Assembly (NCBI GenBank): GCA_002205965.3
Contig: NADL03000222.1
Span: 17,279 to 81,278, forward strand
Source: Kappaphycus alvarezii
Taxonomy: Eukaryota > Rhodophyta > Florideophyceae > Gigartinales > Solieriaceae
Direction of reading: 5' to 3'
Length of the DNA: 64,000 nt
The notes beneath the pieces are model-generated. The model had not been told where the DNA came from. It saw nothing but the letters and a program-made list of their open reading frames with translations, and did no database searches. Within the stretch, counting starts at the first letter, position 1. Each line of letters starts with the position of its first letter. Shown here piece by piece: positions 1 through 10,218 of this stretch. Made by a program: the position numbers and the translations under genes.

Positions 1-466
1 GGGATCGTCGCCCCCGTCGAGCATCCGTTCCTCTACCAGGTTCCCAGCCCATCTGGGCATTCGGAGTCCCCCGTGCTACGAATGGATATTTACATACCCG
101 CTGCATACGGCTTCACAGTACCGATATCGCCTCGACGTTACTGTTGCCCACCCCTCCGCACGCCGCCACATTTCGCCAAGTACGGTTACTGCCGGCGCCG
201 CCGCGACACTCGCAGAGCGCGAGAAACATCCTCATTACGGCACTTACTGCAACCGAAACGATATCCTCCTCTCCCCCGTCGGGATTGATATCTATGGCGC
301 CTTGGGCGACGACGGTAAGGCATTTTTCCGCCGCCTTGCTTCCTTCGCTGCTTCCCGTCGCGGTTCCTCCCCTCAACAGGAGCTCCGCGACTTCGTTACC
401 CGTTTTGCATTTAGTCTCCAAATAATGCAGGCGCGACAAGTTTCTACCCGCCGCCCGCATCCGTAG
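1..466 (+). pseudogene. C-terminal nuclease-like region of an RT-type (LINE-like) polyprotein, relic
   Basis: One frame is open from base 2 to the TAG at 464-466. It reads an LDVTVAHP strand, then AGAAATLAEREKH, Y-x3-C, an LSPVGIDIYGALG block and FFRRLASFAA, ending after FVTRFAFSLQ. The order D-x-T/S-V, then AxxxAxxEK, then a hydrophobic strand with G-x-x-G, then an RLA helix is what I know from the C-terminal, restriction-endonuclease-like end of some RT-type polyproteins; this assignment is from memory. The first 110 bases read better in frame 1 (VEHPFLYQ to MDIYIPAAYG), so a one-base frameshift lies near 105-125. Homologous relics occur at 8480-9110 (+) and 54977-55508 (-). The RT part is not in the window. 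GC-rich relative to the AT-rich tracts. Confidence 0.5.
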
Positions 467-2212
467 TTAATTTATGAATACCCTCCGAACGCCTCTGTGC
501 GACATTGCACGACAAATAAAGATCTACCACCTACTGCGTATGCAGCCTAACCCGTACAGTACAGTATGATACTGAAAAAAACAGTACAAAATGCAACGTT
601 TGTCCCATCATCCTTCGATATTCACTTAGCGGGCGCAAGTTTATTGCATATCAGACTTCGGAAAAACTTTCAAAAAATTAAATCTTTTATAAATTTAGGA
701 GCTGGCTCATGGTCACCATTCCAATCATGCCAAAATTCCTCGATATTGGATGAAACTTCTTTACTTTCATTTCTTCTGTACGGAGATCAAAAAATCGGTT
801 AAACCCCCGACCGATTCCTTCCAACAAAAAAACTACGCAGTTAGCTGTATTGGTACACAGAAAAACTTTCATGAGTACTTCAACAAGATACCGAAGAAAG
901 GCAAGTGACCATTTACAAATGCTCCGATGGATGCAATCGGATGTTGCAGTCCCTCTATTAATTTTCGAAGCGCAAGTAACACAGCACAGAAAACGACCGT
1001 TCTTTCCAAATAACGAAAGTCCCAACAATTTCCCTCCACTAATCACGAAAGAGTACAGAACATCAAACATATTTTCCAGGGGACACAGATTTAAACTTTC
1101 ATAACGCCGTTGTGTTCGCTTTTCACGAGGACTTCCAGTCGAAATCCTAGTTTTAAAGGTCTCTTAACTCTACTCAAACCTTGTCATCACCCACAAAGTG
1201 CTGTCCTTACTACTTGTTGAACCTACAGCCACGATCCTTGAAGCGCCAACTCCATCTCACTTACAACCTCTGTCGCCATGCCGTTACAACACTTTCCTGG
1301 CGCGTCAACGTAATGGCCCCATCAACCAATCCTACCATCATCGCCTTCACTCTCTGGACAAGTAGACGAACAGATTGCACTGCCTGGCCTGCAGACCAAA
1401 TTATAATCCGTATGGCCTCAACGTTTACATCAAAAATGAGCAACGCGCCACGTTTCGTTCTCGGCTTTACCTGTTTTACGTATGATAGCTTGGTCATCCG
1501 TCTTCCGGGTCAAGCTATTTATCTATGGATTCTAAACATGGGGGCTAACCGCAAACTTTATCAAGTATCGCCCGCGCCGGAACTCCGCGGAATCTGATTA
1601 TCGCGGCAAAGTAAAGGAAAATATGGATGATTTGACAAGGTCAGTTAACAATCCGGATTGCCGTGTAGAGCTACATCACGACGATACAGGTTCATGGCCC
1701 GGGCAGCATTTCCAAGTCGATGCGGTGGTAGGTAAGCGTAGTGAGGATAACATGTTGACAGTTGATTTGTCCATGGTCGTTTGGCGCCAAGAAGCGATTC
1801 AATTCGGTGCACAAACAGGGGGTACTGAGTCTGTCGCTACGCAAGGGCGCGCAGGTGGAATGGAAAACAGTAATATGGCTGTGGAGTCCCGCGGTGCGTG
1901 GACGTCGATGGGGTCATTGCCACCTGTACCATCGGACTGCTCGAGTCTAATTATGGAGACCAGTCGTATTGGATGGACTAGTCCCAGCTTACAGTGTAAG
2001 CACATTCCAAGAGATTGAGAGGGCCTCTTCAGTTTAAATTGTTTGCAGTTTGCTGACTGCTGTGATCATGTAAGCGAGAAATGTCTATTGATCCAGTTGT
2101 AACACGGATAATTGAAGAAGTAAAGAAGTTACTTTGGCTCAAATATTTCTTGGCTGGAATGGGCTGCATCTTCCAGTTGAATTGCCAACTCACTAATCAC
2201 GCGGCCATCGTA
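467..2212. other. No recognised gene; two unassigned ORFs
   Basis: I recognise no family here. An ATG-initiated reading frame covers 1623-2018 (131 codons, starting MDDLTRSVNN) and another open stretch covers 1181-1597. Neither has a motif I can name and neither recurs elsewhere in the window. Composition at 1180-2010 is more GC-rich than the AT-rich tracts, so decayed coding sequence is possible. Confidence 0.25.
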
Positions 2213-2262
2213 ATGGGGAAAGGTTGGGTGTTTCACTCTTGGAGGATATATCCGATCCATCT
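2213..2262 (+). repeat. Partial MITE-like terminus (AAAGGTTTGGGTG family)
   Basis: GGGGAAAGGTTGGGTGTTTC, followed by CTTGGAGGATATATCCGATC, matches the start of the longer copy at 2453 in the same orientation; similarity stops after about 50 bases. Confidence 0.5.
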
Positions 2263-2452
2263 TAATTGTCGGGTGGCTTCATGTTCATACTTTAAAGCTG
2301 CCCTAGCTTTCAGCCCTGCGGAGATTCGCGATAGACAGATCCCTTATTTTCCCCTCGCAAAGGAAGAATAATCAGAGACTGGATTTCGAGAGTGGGTGAG
2401 GAATGGGCCCCTGAGGGAGAAAACAGCAGCTTAAGAGTTGCGCTTATCCAAA

Positions 2453-2560
2453 CGACAGGGGAAAGGTTTGGGTGTTTTATGCTTGGAAGATACATCTGAT
2501 CTATCCCATGGTTTTCCAGAAAACCACAATCGACTCAAAAACGCTATATACCGACACAGG
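2453..2560 (+). repeat. MITE-like interspersed repeat, interrupted by a solo LTR
   Basis: Begins CAGGGGAAAGGTTTGGGTG, passes through GGAAGATACATCTGATCTAT and CCACAATCGACTCAAAA, and reaches CCGACACAG. The copy at 55795-55915 runs on uninterrupted from CCGACACAG into TTAAAATGGGGAGGGAA. Here that continuation (ACAGTTATGGGGAAGGAA) sits on the far side of the LTR at 4084, so 55795-55915 shows the empty site. Confidence 0.65.
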
Positions 2561-2915
2561 TGTTAGGCGCGTGCTGATAGGAACGGATTTTTTTGTCGCC
2601 GTCATCTACAGACCTTTAGTTTACTGTACTACCTCTCCTTGTCCAAATTTGCTTATAGTTCCGGTCCTTCCTCGTCCCCCTGAACCTCGCTTATCATTAC
2701 CGCGGTCCTCTCCAATTTTACTTCCATTTTATCTAGATATTTCTATACTGTATCTAACCCCTGAATCGATCCGGAATCAAGTTCTTTTTTCCCTTTTTGC
2801 TTACATCCTCCTCCAAATACGCTTATTTGAGAAAAAGAGCGCAAATGCACTACAACAAAATCCCTTACAGATTTATTTTACCTATTCGTAATCCACAGAA
2901 CCTGCCCCGGGAGCC

Positions 2916-2923
2916 TATATAAA
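2916..2923 (+). promoter_or_regulatory. TATA box 1 of the LTR
   Basis: TATATAAA inside the conserved block CCTGCCCCGGGAGCC...AAACCCTTTATTCC, about 107 bases upstream of the internal ATG. The block is shared with the LTRs at 19738 and 53453. Confidence 0.6.
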
Positions 2924-3022
2924 CCCTTTATTCCAAGTTTTAGACGTCCTGGGCATTTTGCTCATCACTTCTCTCCCCCACACACCCCACCCCCCATTAC
3001 CTCCACTCCCAATCCTACCAAA

Positions 3023-3642
3023 ATGACCAATCTACGCCCCTCGAAAGTCATTTCCAAAAATCACCATCCCGCCCCTGACCTCTTATCCCCTATTCCCTTT
3101 CGGACCTACTGACCGCGAGGACTACCTGCGCGCGGCAAACCAAGGCAAAGATAATCCAATTCGTGGGTCGCCTTTTTATTGAGGATAATACGGAGGAGGT
3201 AGCTAAGGGCTGAATTGGTTCATCGAGAAGGAGCTGAGGAGGTTTTCGAGGAATGGGTAGCCCCTGTGTGGGTCAACGAGTTTAATAACGAGGATGAGGA
3301 GGTATAGGAGGAAAAGGAGGAAAAGAAGGATGAATGGGAGGAAAAGGAGGATGACGAGGAGGACGGGGAGGAAGGGGAGGATGATGACAACGAAGAGGAC
3401 GAAGACGAGTTGAATGAGGGAACATGGGGCACGGAAAGTGTTCGACTGGTTAGGCCTTGACTGGAGAGTATGGAACAAGTAGTGCCGATGCTGGAACCGA
3501 ATGGAGATATCTTTAGTAGTTTAGATATCTCCCAGGAGGGAATAGAGAGCTATGAGTCGTTCACAAATATTTGTGGGACTGCTTGGGCAGCATGGATGTT
3601 TTAGAGTAGTTGCTTGGATCTGATTTAGAGAATGGGAAATAA
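3023..3642 (+). pseudogene. LTR-internal acidic ORF, decayed copy
   Basis: The ATG opens MTNLRPSKVISKN, matching the copies at 20197 and 53921. Frameshifts and stops follow. A purine-rich acidic tract (GAG/GGA codons, about 3290-3420) comes next, then a C-terminal part recognisable by GDIFSSLDISQEGIES-type codons at about 3508-3556 and by the terminal sequence LENGK before TAA at 3640. The minus-strand poly-serine reading of the purine tract is a shadow. Function unknown. Confidence 0.6.
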
Positions 3643-3770
3643 GAGGACCTCATTGATTGTTAGTTTCTTAAGTATCTTTTGTTCAGAGTATATCATCCAC
3701 ACAAATTGTGTCTGTGCATTTCCTGATTCCTTCTGTAGTTTTGTTCGGACTTTAGGGGTAGCCAAAAGTC

Positions 3771-3778
3771 TATATAAA
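3771..3778 (+). promoter_or_regulatory. TATA box 2 of the LTR
   Basis: TATATAAA in the context AAAAGTC...CTGAGTAAACTGC, downstream of the internal ORF. The same element stands at 20913, 54644 and 59118, so this is the likely promoter of the gag-pol transcript. Confidence 0.6.
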
Positions 3779-4083
3779 CTGAGTAAACTGCTTCCTCATG
3801 GAGAGGTCAAGCAAGTTTGCAGACAACTTCAAGCCAAGTCCCGAGTAGTAGGAAGTTGAGAGTCAACTTCAGACCCAAGAAAACTTTTTCTTACGCTAGT
3901 CGCAGAGCGTCGGTGGAAGACCCTGCCCCTTTTATACTTGCTTTTAGCTTTCGCAACTCTCTTCTATATACACTCCCTTTTGTTCGTGCAACAATACCAC
4001 GGTAGCACTTTTGTCGCTCGCAACACCTCCTTTTTGGGTAGTTAGTTCTAAGTATCTATTCTTCCGACGATGTACCCCTATCA

Positions 4084-5477
4084 ACAGTTATGGGGAAGGA
4101 AATATGCTCCCTAAAATGCTGCCTTCCGGGCAGCCATCAAGCAGGCCACATTGTACATGACGGCTGCTGCAGCGTGCCTTTGCATCAAAACCCCCGAACC
4201 TTTCCGTACGTTTCCAATGCCCTCACGGCCACGTTCCTTGCAAGGTCATTTAGCACTGCAAATGCATCCAGGTACACAGGAAGGTAAAGCAGAGCTACCA
4301 CTTGGACGACCAAACGTGTGAGCCAGGTCAGGCCACCAGTTTGAAAGGCATATAGGCGATGAGTACTTCGTGCGCATGGTGCCGATCCGTCAAGCGTACA
4401 GATTTTACCCACCGCGACATTCCGTACAATATACGTATTGTGCAAACAGCTGGTGCTGAGCACAAATCGGGCAAATAGCGCTAACAGCAGGCACAGCGAC
4501 CCGTACAATGTACGGATGCTGCTTTTCGCCTCTGCGCACATCTTCAACCTCACGTTCCGGATAGGGTTGAGCCGAAGATAAAACACCCAGCTGGGATGGC
4601 GACACGATACCCGGCGCGACCATCCATCTACTTCCATCACACGGCCAAACCGGTGTACCACGTATCACTTTTCAAAGGCCAGGGTTTAATCCGCCGCCAT
4701 AAACGGCTGGAGGAGGATACGAAAACTCGGGGAAAATATCTAACCTAGTAAAGGCAGCGGACTCGGAGGAACCAGACCACCACAGTCTGACATTGCCGTT
4801 ATCCAAGCCACACTCTGCTATCTCCGATACCTCATCTCTCTCATGGCCTCTCTCCTCTACCAATTCCCTTTCCCGATCCGACCGCGCTACACGAGTACAC
4901 TCTTTGCACTAGCGTCGACCATTTCTCTTACGTTTAAGTCCTGGACGTGCTACCCGCCGATCTGCCGGAGCCACGGTCGGCATCGAAGCTTGGAAAACTG
5001 CCCATGCCGCCACCTTACGCTCCTCTCTTAATACCAAATTTCAGCCTCTTGGACTTGACACCCACGGAGGACTCTGGCAATCCCTTCGGACCTTACTGCA
5101 TTACTCTCCTCCGACTTTGCTAGTCGGTGCGGCACTAACGCGACTTCTAAATACCACCGCCTTCTGCTCAGTACCTCTTCTCTTCTCTGCAACGCATTGC
5201 TCACGCCATCAGTCACAGAGACCTTGACTTCAGCACTCCCTAGGAGTGGTCCCTACTCCACCTAAATAAAGTTTCCTCACCCGACCATAATGACGAAGAA
5301 AGGCACCCGGCTCTCTGGCTAGGAGTTGTGGTAATTTGCAGCCAAAACAAGGAGTAAATATAGTAATTAATGGCCAATGTGTGTATCCTTGCTGTAGGCA
5401 CTGAATCATCGTTTGAATGGAAAATAATAGACTCAAAGCCTCTACAACACCTACAAACCCTTCTAAACTCACATCAG
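4084..5477. other. Unassigned, relatively GC-rich decayed sequence
   Basis: The first bases continue the repeat broken by the solo LTR. At 4120-4200 a plus-strand reading gives a KQAxLxMTAAAAxLCIKTP stretch shared with 34254-34330 (+) and, inverted, with 17935-17995 (-). On the minus strand 4185-4661 is open for 158 codons with two hydrophobic runs. From about 4943 to 5227 a plus frame reads AGATVGIEAWKTAHAATLRS to a TGA without interruption. I cannot name a family for any of these. Confidence 0.25.
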
Positions 5478-5512
5478 CCCTTTTGAGTCGATTGTGGTCG
5501 TCTGGAAAACAT
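5478..5512 (-). repeat. Partial MITE-like repeat end
   Basis: TTTTGAGTCGATTGTGGTCG followed by TCTGGAAAAC is the inverse of the inner half of the repeat at 2453 and 55795. Confidence 0.45.
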
Positions 5513-5547
5513 TAGAATAGATTGAATATTACTTCCTAGAGTATTTT

Positions 5548-7079
5548 TGTTAGGAAATCGGTCCTTTCTGTACGAAAGAGGTCCTCTCTACAAACTTCTT
5601 TCATCGTAATCCCTGACATCTGCATTTTCAAAACAATTATTCTGCTTATTCTATTGTAAGAACAGAATTCAAAGACAACTTTTCCCCTACGAGCCCAAAT
5701 TCATTGAATAACTCCACGTTCTATTTTTTTTCTGAGGAATTTGGTCCTCATTTTTCATAAAGAAAATCTATCGACTAGTGATCCGCTTCGTCCTCCGAAT
5801 TCAGTTTTGGTACTTTATCAAGCAAATATTTTATTATTGCCCTGATTGCGAGCAAAGTTCAAAGCTGCCGCATTTCTTTGCATTTTAGGGGAGTAGTTCC
5901 TTCCCAATTAATATGTCGTTATTCCGTTTTCAGTCGATTGGGGTTATCTGGAAACCCATGGGATATATCGGATATTTCTTTCAAGAGGAAACCACTCAAG
6001 TTTACCACCCTTTTTTTCGCCCAAGTCCGTGAAAAGTTCCGAACCTTATTTAGCGTTCGGCATCAAAACGTTGGAGCAAAACCCCTGCCATCAATCACCA
6101 TATCAGCTCACTCCCTTTTGCCCTCGACATAACAAACCTCCGCCCGTCCCTCACGCTCGCCAAGTCATCCAAAGCCCGCTGGCCCTTAATGGGTTAGCTT
6201 TGAAGGTCAATGAACCAACTAAATAAGACGATTATTATAGGAAAATGGACAGGGAATGCGTTCAGAAGTGGGTCCGCCGGCACTGCTTCGAAGAGGAAGA
6301 GTAAATGCTAGAAGAGGAGGAAGTTAAGGCTGAGGCTGAGGCTGATGTGGAAGGATAGAACAGTGAGGAGAACTGGAACCCGTGGTATCCAGTAGTGAAC
6401 AACGATGAGGCAGCTGTTGGGGAGGACGGAGGAGAGGTTAAGTGAGTAATCGTTGTTCATGACTTTTCTGGTGGGGATGACGCGGAGTTGAAGTTCGTGA
6501 GGTGGGTTTGGAGAAGCTGCATATGAACTAGGAGACTATCTATCATTCTGGACTGTTCGACGGAATTTGTAGGGACCGCATTGGCATTATGGAGTTTTGG
6601 AGGAATGTTTTGTCTTCGCCCTCGAGGACTATCATTGAGAGGATTAAGTATAGATATTTATCTTGATAAAATAGGCCCTTAGCCGTTGTCCTTCACACGA
6701 ATCCTTTCAATGTATTTATGACACTTGCAATATAACCCTGTGGCGTCAGGGTAAATAAAAAAGTGTATATGTGCTGAGTAAAATGGCTCCTCTACAGCAG
6801 GGCAAGCAAGTTGGCTGACGACTTCAAGTGTAGACCTATGCAGTTCCGAAGTTGATGGTTAACTTCTTGCCCAAGAAAACTTTCTTCAACGCTAGCCTTA
6901 GACTATAGGTGATGAACCCTGCGCCTCCTATACCAACTTGGAGCCTCTCGGTCCCCTTCCTTCTTAGACTATTTTCGTCATCACAACCATACTTCGATAG
7001 CACTATTGTAACTCAAAATTAATTCGTCATGCGGAAATGGCTCTGAAAATATCATAATCGACAGATTAGACCCTATCTG
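5548..7079 (+). mobile_element. Diverged LTR (same subfamily as element D)
   Basis: Colinear with the LTRs of element D. It starts near TGTTAGGAAATCGGTCC (compare TGTTGCTAGAAAACCGGT at 51076), shares ATCCGCTTCGTCCTCC and CAATATTTTAT-type blocks, then the internal ORF block MDRECVQKWVRRHCFEEEE, a purine-rich tract, and the tail CTCTGAAAATATCATAATCG...CCCTATC near 7077. The internal ORF start is mutated (ATAACAAAC near 6128). A MITE-like repeat is inserted at about 5925-6010. I see no clear target duplication and the ends are approximate to about 10 bp. Confidence 0.6.
5925..6010 (-). repeat. MITE-like repeat inserted in the LTR
   Basis: Inverse-orientation copy of the repeat at 2453 and 55795: TTTTCAGTCGATTGGGGTTA, TCTGGAAACCCATGGGATAT, CGGATATTTCTTTCAAGAGG, ending CTCAAGTTTACCACC. 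The other copies of this LTR lack it. Confidence 0.55.
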
Positions 7080-7393
7080 ATGAGATTAGGAGAGGAACTT
7101 TGCTAAAGTAGTGCAATTCAAATACAATAAATTATTTATCATTTGTTTATCAACAGTAAGACGCTCTTGGTTTTCTACTTACACCGCTTCTGTGCGAACG
7201 CCCTCAAATGCATGCACTTTGTACCTACGCTTGCTTTCGCTGATTCCGGGGTACTTGCCGCCAGCTTCGATCAGAAGCAGAGGGAAGCGTTACAACAATT
7301 TCAATTGTCTTGCTCGTATCTGAGTCTAGACAGGTCTCTCTTTACTCCTCAATGGGCGGCCTAGATGTCTTTCAAATTTAGGTTCTTACCGAA

Positions 7394-7484
7394 GCTGCTT
7401 ACGCAGTATCTGCCTAAGCTGCTTACGCAGTATCTGCCTAAGCTGCTTACGCAGTATCTGCCTAAGCTGCTTACGCAGTATCTG
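7394..7484. repeat. 24-bp tandem repeat, 3.8 copies
   Basis: The unit GCTGCTTACGCAGTATCTGC plus CTAA starts at 7394, 7418, 7442 and 7466. The copies are identical where complete. Each unit holds the inverted pair CTGC/GCAG around TTAC. The minus strand can read it as repeated LRQILRKQ, but no gene context supports translation. Confidence 0.9.
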
Positions 7485-8142
7485 TAATTGATTCTTTTGT
7501 ATATATCTTCGATCTGCTGACATTTTTCCAGTACCGCCTCCTGGAAGAGATCCCTCGATCGTATATCTCGCTCTCATCCCTCTTATATTAGCAGCTGTTC
7601 TCGTCGCTTGCAGTTACGTCCCTTGTATATTTCTTTCTTTTGCCGGTCTCCGGTTAAAGGCTATAATCCTCTATCACTACTGCTTTCATGCCTTCTACAG
7701 GTTGCTACTGTCTGCACCAGCATCCAACCAGAAAAAGACCTCCCCTTGCGCAAATTATCCTCCTCTCCTGTTTTTTCTTCGCTTTATCCCCTAGATTGCG
7801 GTGCAAATACTTCTTCCTCTTAGTGAACGGCCCTTTGTGTGGGGTTTTTGGCGCACAAGAAGTAAGCGATGATTGAACTGATGGCCGAAGCTTCTGGTGA
7901 GCAGACTGGAGCTTCTGACCATTTTTTAATGGAGAAGCATTCAACGAGATTGACAATGAATGGTATGCAAACAATATTAAATTCAAAGTTATTCTAGAAG
8001 AACGGCATAGGGGTGTAATACTACAAGGTCCTGAGAGATCAACTAGGATATTACTGCGAGAATTAATGTACTGCTCATCATGGCAGAGTTCTATTGATCC
8101 ACTTGGCGAGATAGCACAAGACATTTGCTGATAGGGGGGATT
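7485..8142. other. No recognised gene
   Basis: A minus-strand frame is open for 139 codons (7705-8124) without a motif I recognise. Nothing here recurs elsewhere in the window. Confidence 0.3.
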
Positions 8143-9110
8143 TAATATTTTAATGATATGGTAGGTTTTGGCCTGGAATATCGTAGAGGATGCCCAATAA
8201 TACCTCTGAAATTACCCCAAAAAGACGGCTCAAGGCCCCACAGCACTTGCTGATTGGTCTTGCCTGGAAAGTATCTAGAAGTATGCTAGGTATCCATAAT
8301 GGCTTCGTTTAATTCTTTCTGTGTTCTTGAAAAGTTGCACTGGTGTCAGAATACGGTGTAGTAGTAGCACTGTTGTCTCCTTACAGTGCTCATGTCGTTT
8401 GAGGGCTACTGGCGGAATATAGTACACAAAAAAGGATACTAATGGGCATATTCGTCACACTTTGGCTCTAGGCTTCAGCATCAACCTATTTCTGGATCTA
8501 CTCGCTGTGCTGTCTGTCCCGGCAGTCAGACGACATCGCACCCGTCTTAAATCCTGACCGCAAACACGCTTTGACCTGTAAATACGAAAAAAGCCTGACT
8601 TCGTGATATCACGCCCTCCGCAACGTTCTCGTCCTCTTCTCTGAGGAAGCTGGGATCGTCTCCCTCTTCGAAAATCTGCTTCTCTACCACGTTTTCAACT
8701 TTTCTGTGTATTCAGAGTCCCCCACGTTACATATAGACATCTACATTCCTGCTTCACAGTACTGATATCCCATCGACATTACTGTTGCCCACTACTCCGT
8801 CCGCCACTACATCTCGCCAAGTACGGTTACCGCAGGGGCTTCCACGAGATTTGTAGAGAGAGAAAAGCATCTCTATTACGGAGATTACTTCCACCAACAC
8901 TATATCTTCCTTTCCTTTATCAGGATTGATATCTATGACGCCTATGGCGTTGATAGTCAGGGTTTATTTCGCTTTCTTTCTACTTTCACTGATTCCCGTC
9001 GCGGTATCTTCCCTCAACAAGCGCTTCGAAATTTCCTTTGCCCATTTTTCTTTTAATCCCCATGTGATGCATGGGCTAAAAATTTCCGTCCCGCGCCTTT
9101 ATTCGTAGTT
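8143..9110 (+). pseudogene. RT-type polyprotein relic: YGRLWPGIS segment, zinc-binding and nuclease-like region
   Basis: Plus-strand fragments in changing frames. About 8143-8290 reads DLIF..YGRFWPGIS, matching the minus-strand relic at 17935-18195. About 8505-8520 reads CAVCPG, then HALTCKYEKS and YHALRNVL near 8565-8630, a Cys/His arrangement followed by H-x-LRNVL, which also occurs at 55508 (-). About 8700-9110 reads IDIYIPAS, then DITVAHYS, SPSTVTAGA, VEREKH and FRFLSTFTDSRRG, colinear with bases 1-466. Stops and frameshifts are frequent. I infer one decayed element with a zinc-binding plus restriction-endonuclease-like C-terminus; the family is recalled, not searched. Confidence 0.5.
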
Positions 9111-9954
9111 AATTTCGAAATAACCTTTGCAAGCCTCTGTGCCATACTGTACAACTAGTAAAGATCTACCACCACAATTGACTTCGTTCTTGTGATTTTC
9201 AATTTTTCCAGCAGGGATTCAATGGAAGTTTAGCCTCTCGCTGACTGTGATATATTCGAGAAGATAATAAGAGCTCGTAATGCAGATATTTTCTGAATGT
9301 ACTCCTGTTATTTGGACTTCTAAGAAGCTTACATGTGTTGACCTATTTACCTCCAGAGCTGAACTGATACCTTTATCTTCACATACTCAAAAAATGTTTC
9401 CTTGACGTCGATACTAGTAAATTAACTGGCATTAAGAGGCTAAAATCCAACTAAATTATTTAGGTATATCTTGGAAATAATCAGTTCGGTAACAGCTGAA
9501 AATATCTTTCATAAAATAGAACAAACCTAAAATTCCCCGTTTGATAAAGCAAGTTCCTGGTCTCCGACATGTAAAATATATTGTGTGGAGAAACTTCACG
9601 GTTTGACATTAACTGGAAAAGTTTGAAAGTCCATTTCGTTGCCCCCAGGATATCAAATAAATGTCCTTACCAGAACTGTCAATTTTGCATGACTAACCAC
9701 CTGTTCAAAATTATGAACAGACGCTGTCGATGCTTACAGTAGAAAACATAAAAAGTGAACAAGGAAGGGTCCAGCGTCCTTTCCGTTACCTCTTAGGATA
9801 TCAGAGACTTTTCCTTACCAAAGGCTTTGATTTATAAGAATCCTTTGTTGGCAAGTTGCAAAATTACAATGCTGAAGAGCCGGATTTTTAGGGAACATTA
9901 AAAGGTACAACTGGTCACCTTCTAGAATATTCCACGCCACAACCGAACATACCT
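9111..9954. other. AT-rich, no gene seen
   Basis: No open frame of note and no match to other parts of the window. Confidence 0.5.
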
Positions 9955-10218
9955 TTAAAATATTAAATCACCACATATTCTCCCAGAAAATTGATTAGCT
10001 TTGCTCAATAATATTTTTCCCTTCACACTATTAACTATTTTGAACTTTTTAGAAATTCTTTTAGAAATAGCTAAATTCTCGTTTAGTTGCCCTGTGATGA
10101 ATTTCTGCAGGCATGGTTCCACACCTTTGAGCCTAAAAAAATTTAAACGTGCGACATAGAAAATATTGAAAGCAATTATTGCCTGATAGTCTTCGCTAAA
10201 GTTTAAATAATGCCTCAC
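9955..10218 (-). pseudogene. Relic related to the 17935-18195 segment
   Basis: An 87-codon minus-strand frame ends SGRICGDLIF; past the stop the reading continues as RYVRLWRGIF. This matches GLIFEKYGRLWPGIS in the relic at 17935-18195 and DLIF..YGRFWPGIS at 8143. Upstream KKFKIVNSVKGKI parallels STVVKIFTYKFSKGK of that copy. The family is not identified. Confidence 0.35.

Larger units (their letters stand above)
2561..4083 (+). mobile_element. Solo LTR of the gypsy family (U3 type TGTTAGGCGCG)
   Basis: 1523 bp, starts TGTTAGGCGCGTGC and ends CCCCTATCA, the same termini as the LTR at 53453-54957. Flanks are ACAGG on the left and ACAGT on the right, a 4-5 bp target duplication with one mismatch. 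No gag or pol follows, so this is a solo LTR left by LTR-LTR recombination. It holds a TATA box, a decayed internal ORF, a second TATA box and the GAAGTTGA/TCAACTTC hairpin also seen in other copies. The boundaries are supported by the empty site at 55795-55915. Confidence 0.85.

Noticed and set aside
1623-2018. 131-codon ORF as a chromodomain or other retroelement protein
   Set aside because: A few residues suggested it, but no aromatic cage pattern or other motif holds up; left as unassigned.
3203-3478. Minus-strand frames rich in Ser/Leu/Phe across the purine-rich tract
   Set aside because: They are the antisense of the Glu/Asp-coding GAG/GGA tract of the LTR ORF; low complexity explains the openness.
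4185-4661. 158-codon minus-strand ORF with hydrophobic segments as a membrane protein
   Set aside because: No family recognised, no homologous full-length copy in the window, and a conflicting plus-strand reading (KQA.L.MTAAAA) is the one shared with 17935 and 34254.
7394-7484. CRISPR-like array
   Set aside because: Units are directly adjacent with no spacers; the context is eukaryotic.
7705-8124. 139-codon minus-strand ORF as a gene
   Set aside because: No motif, no recurrence, and plus-strand relic sequence begins immediately after.
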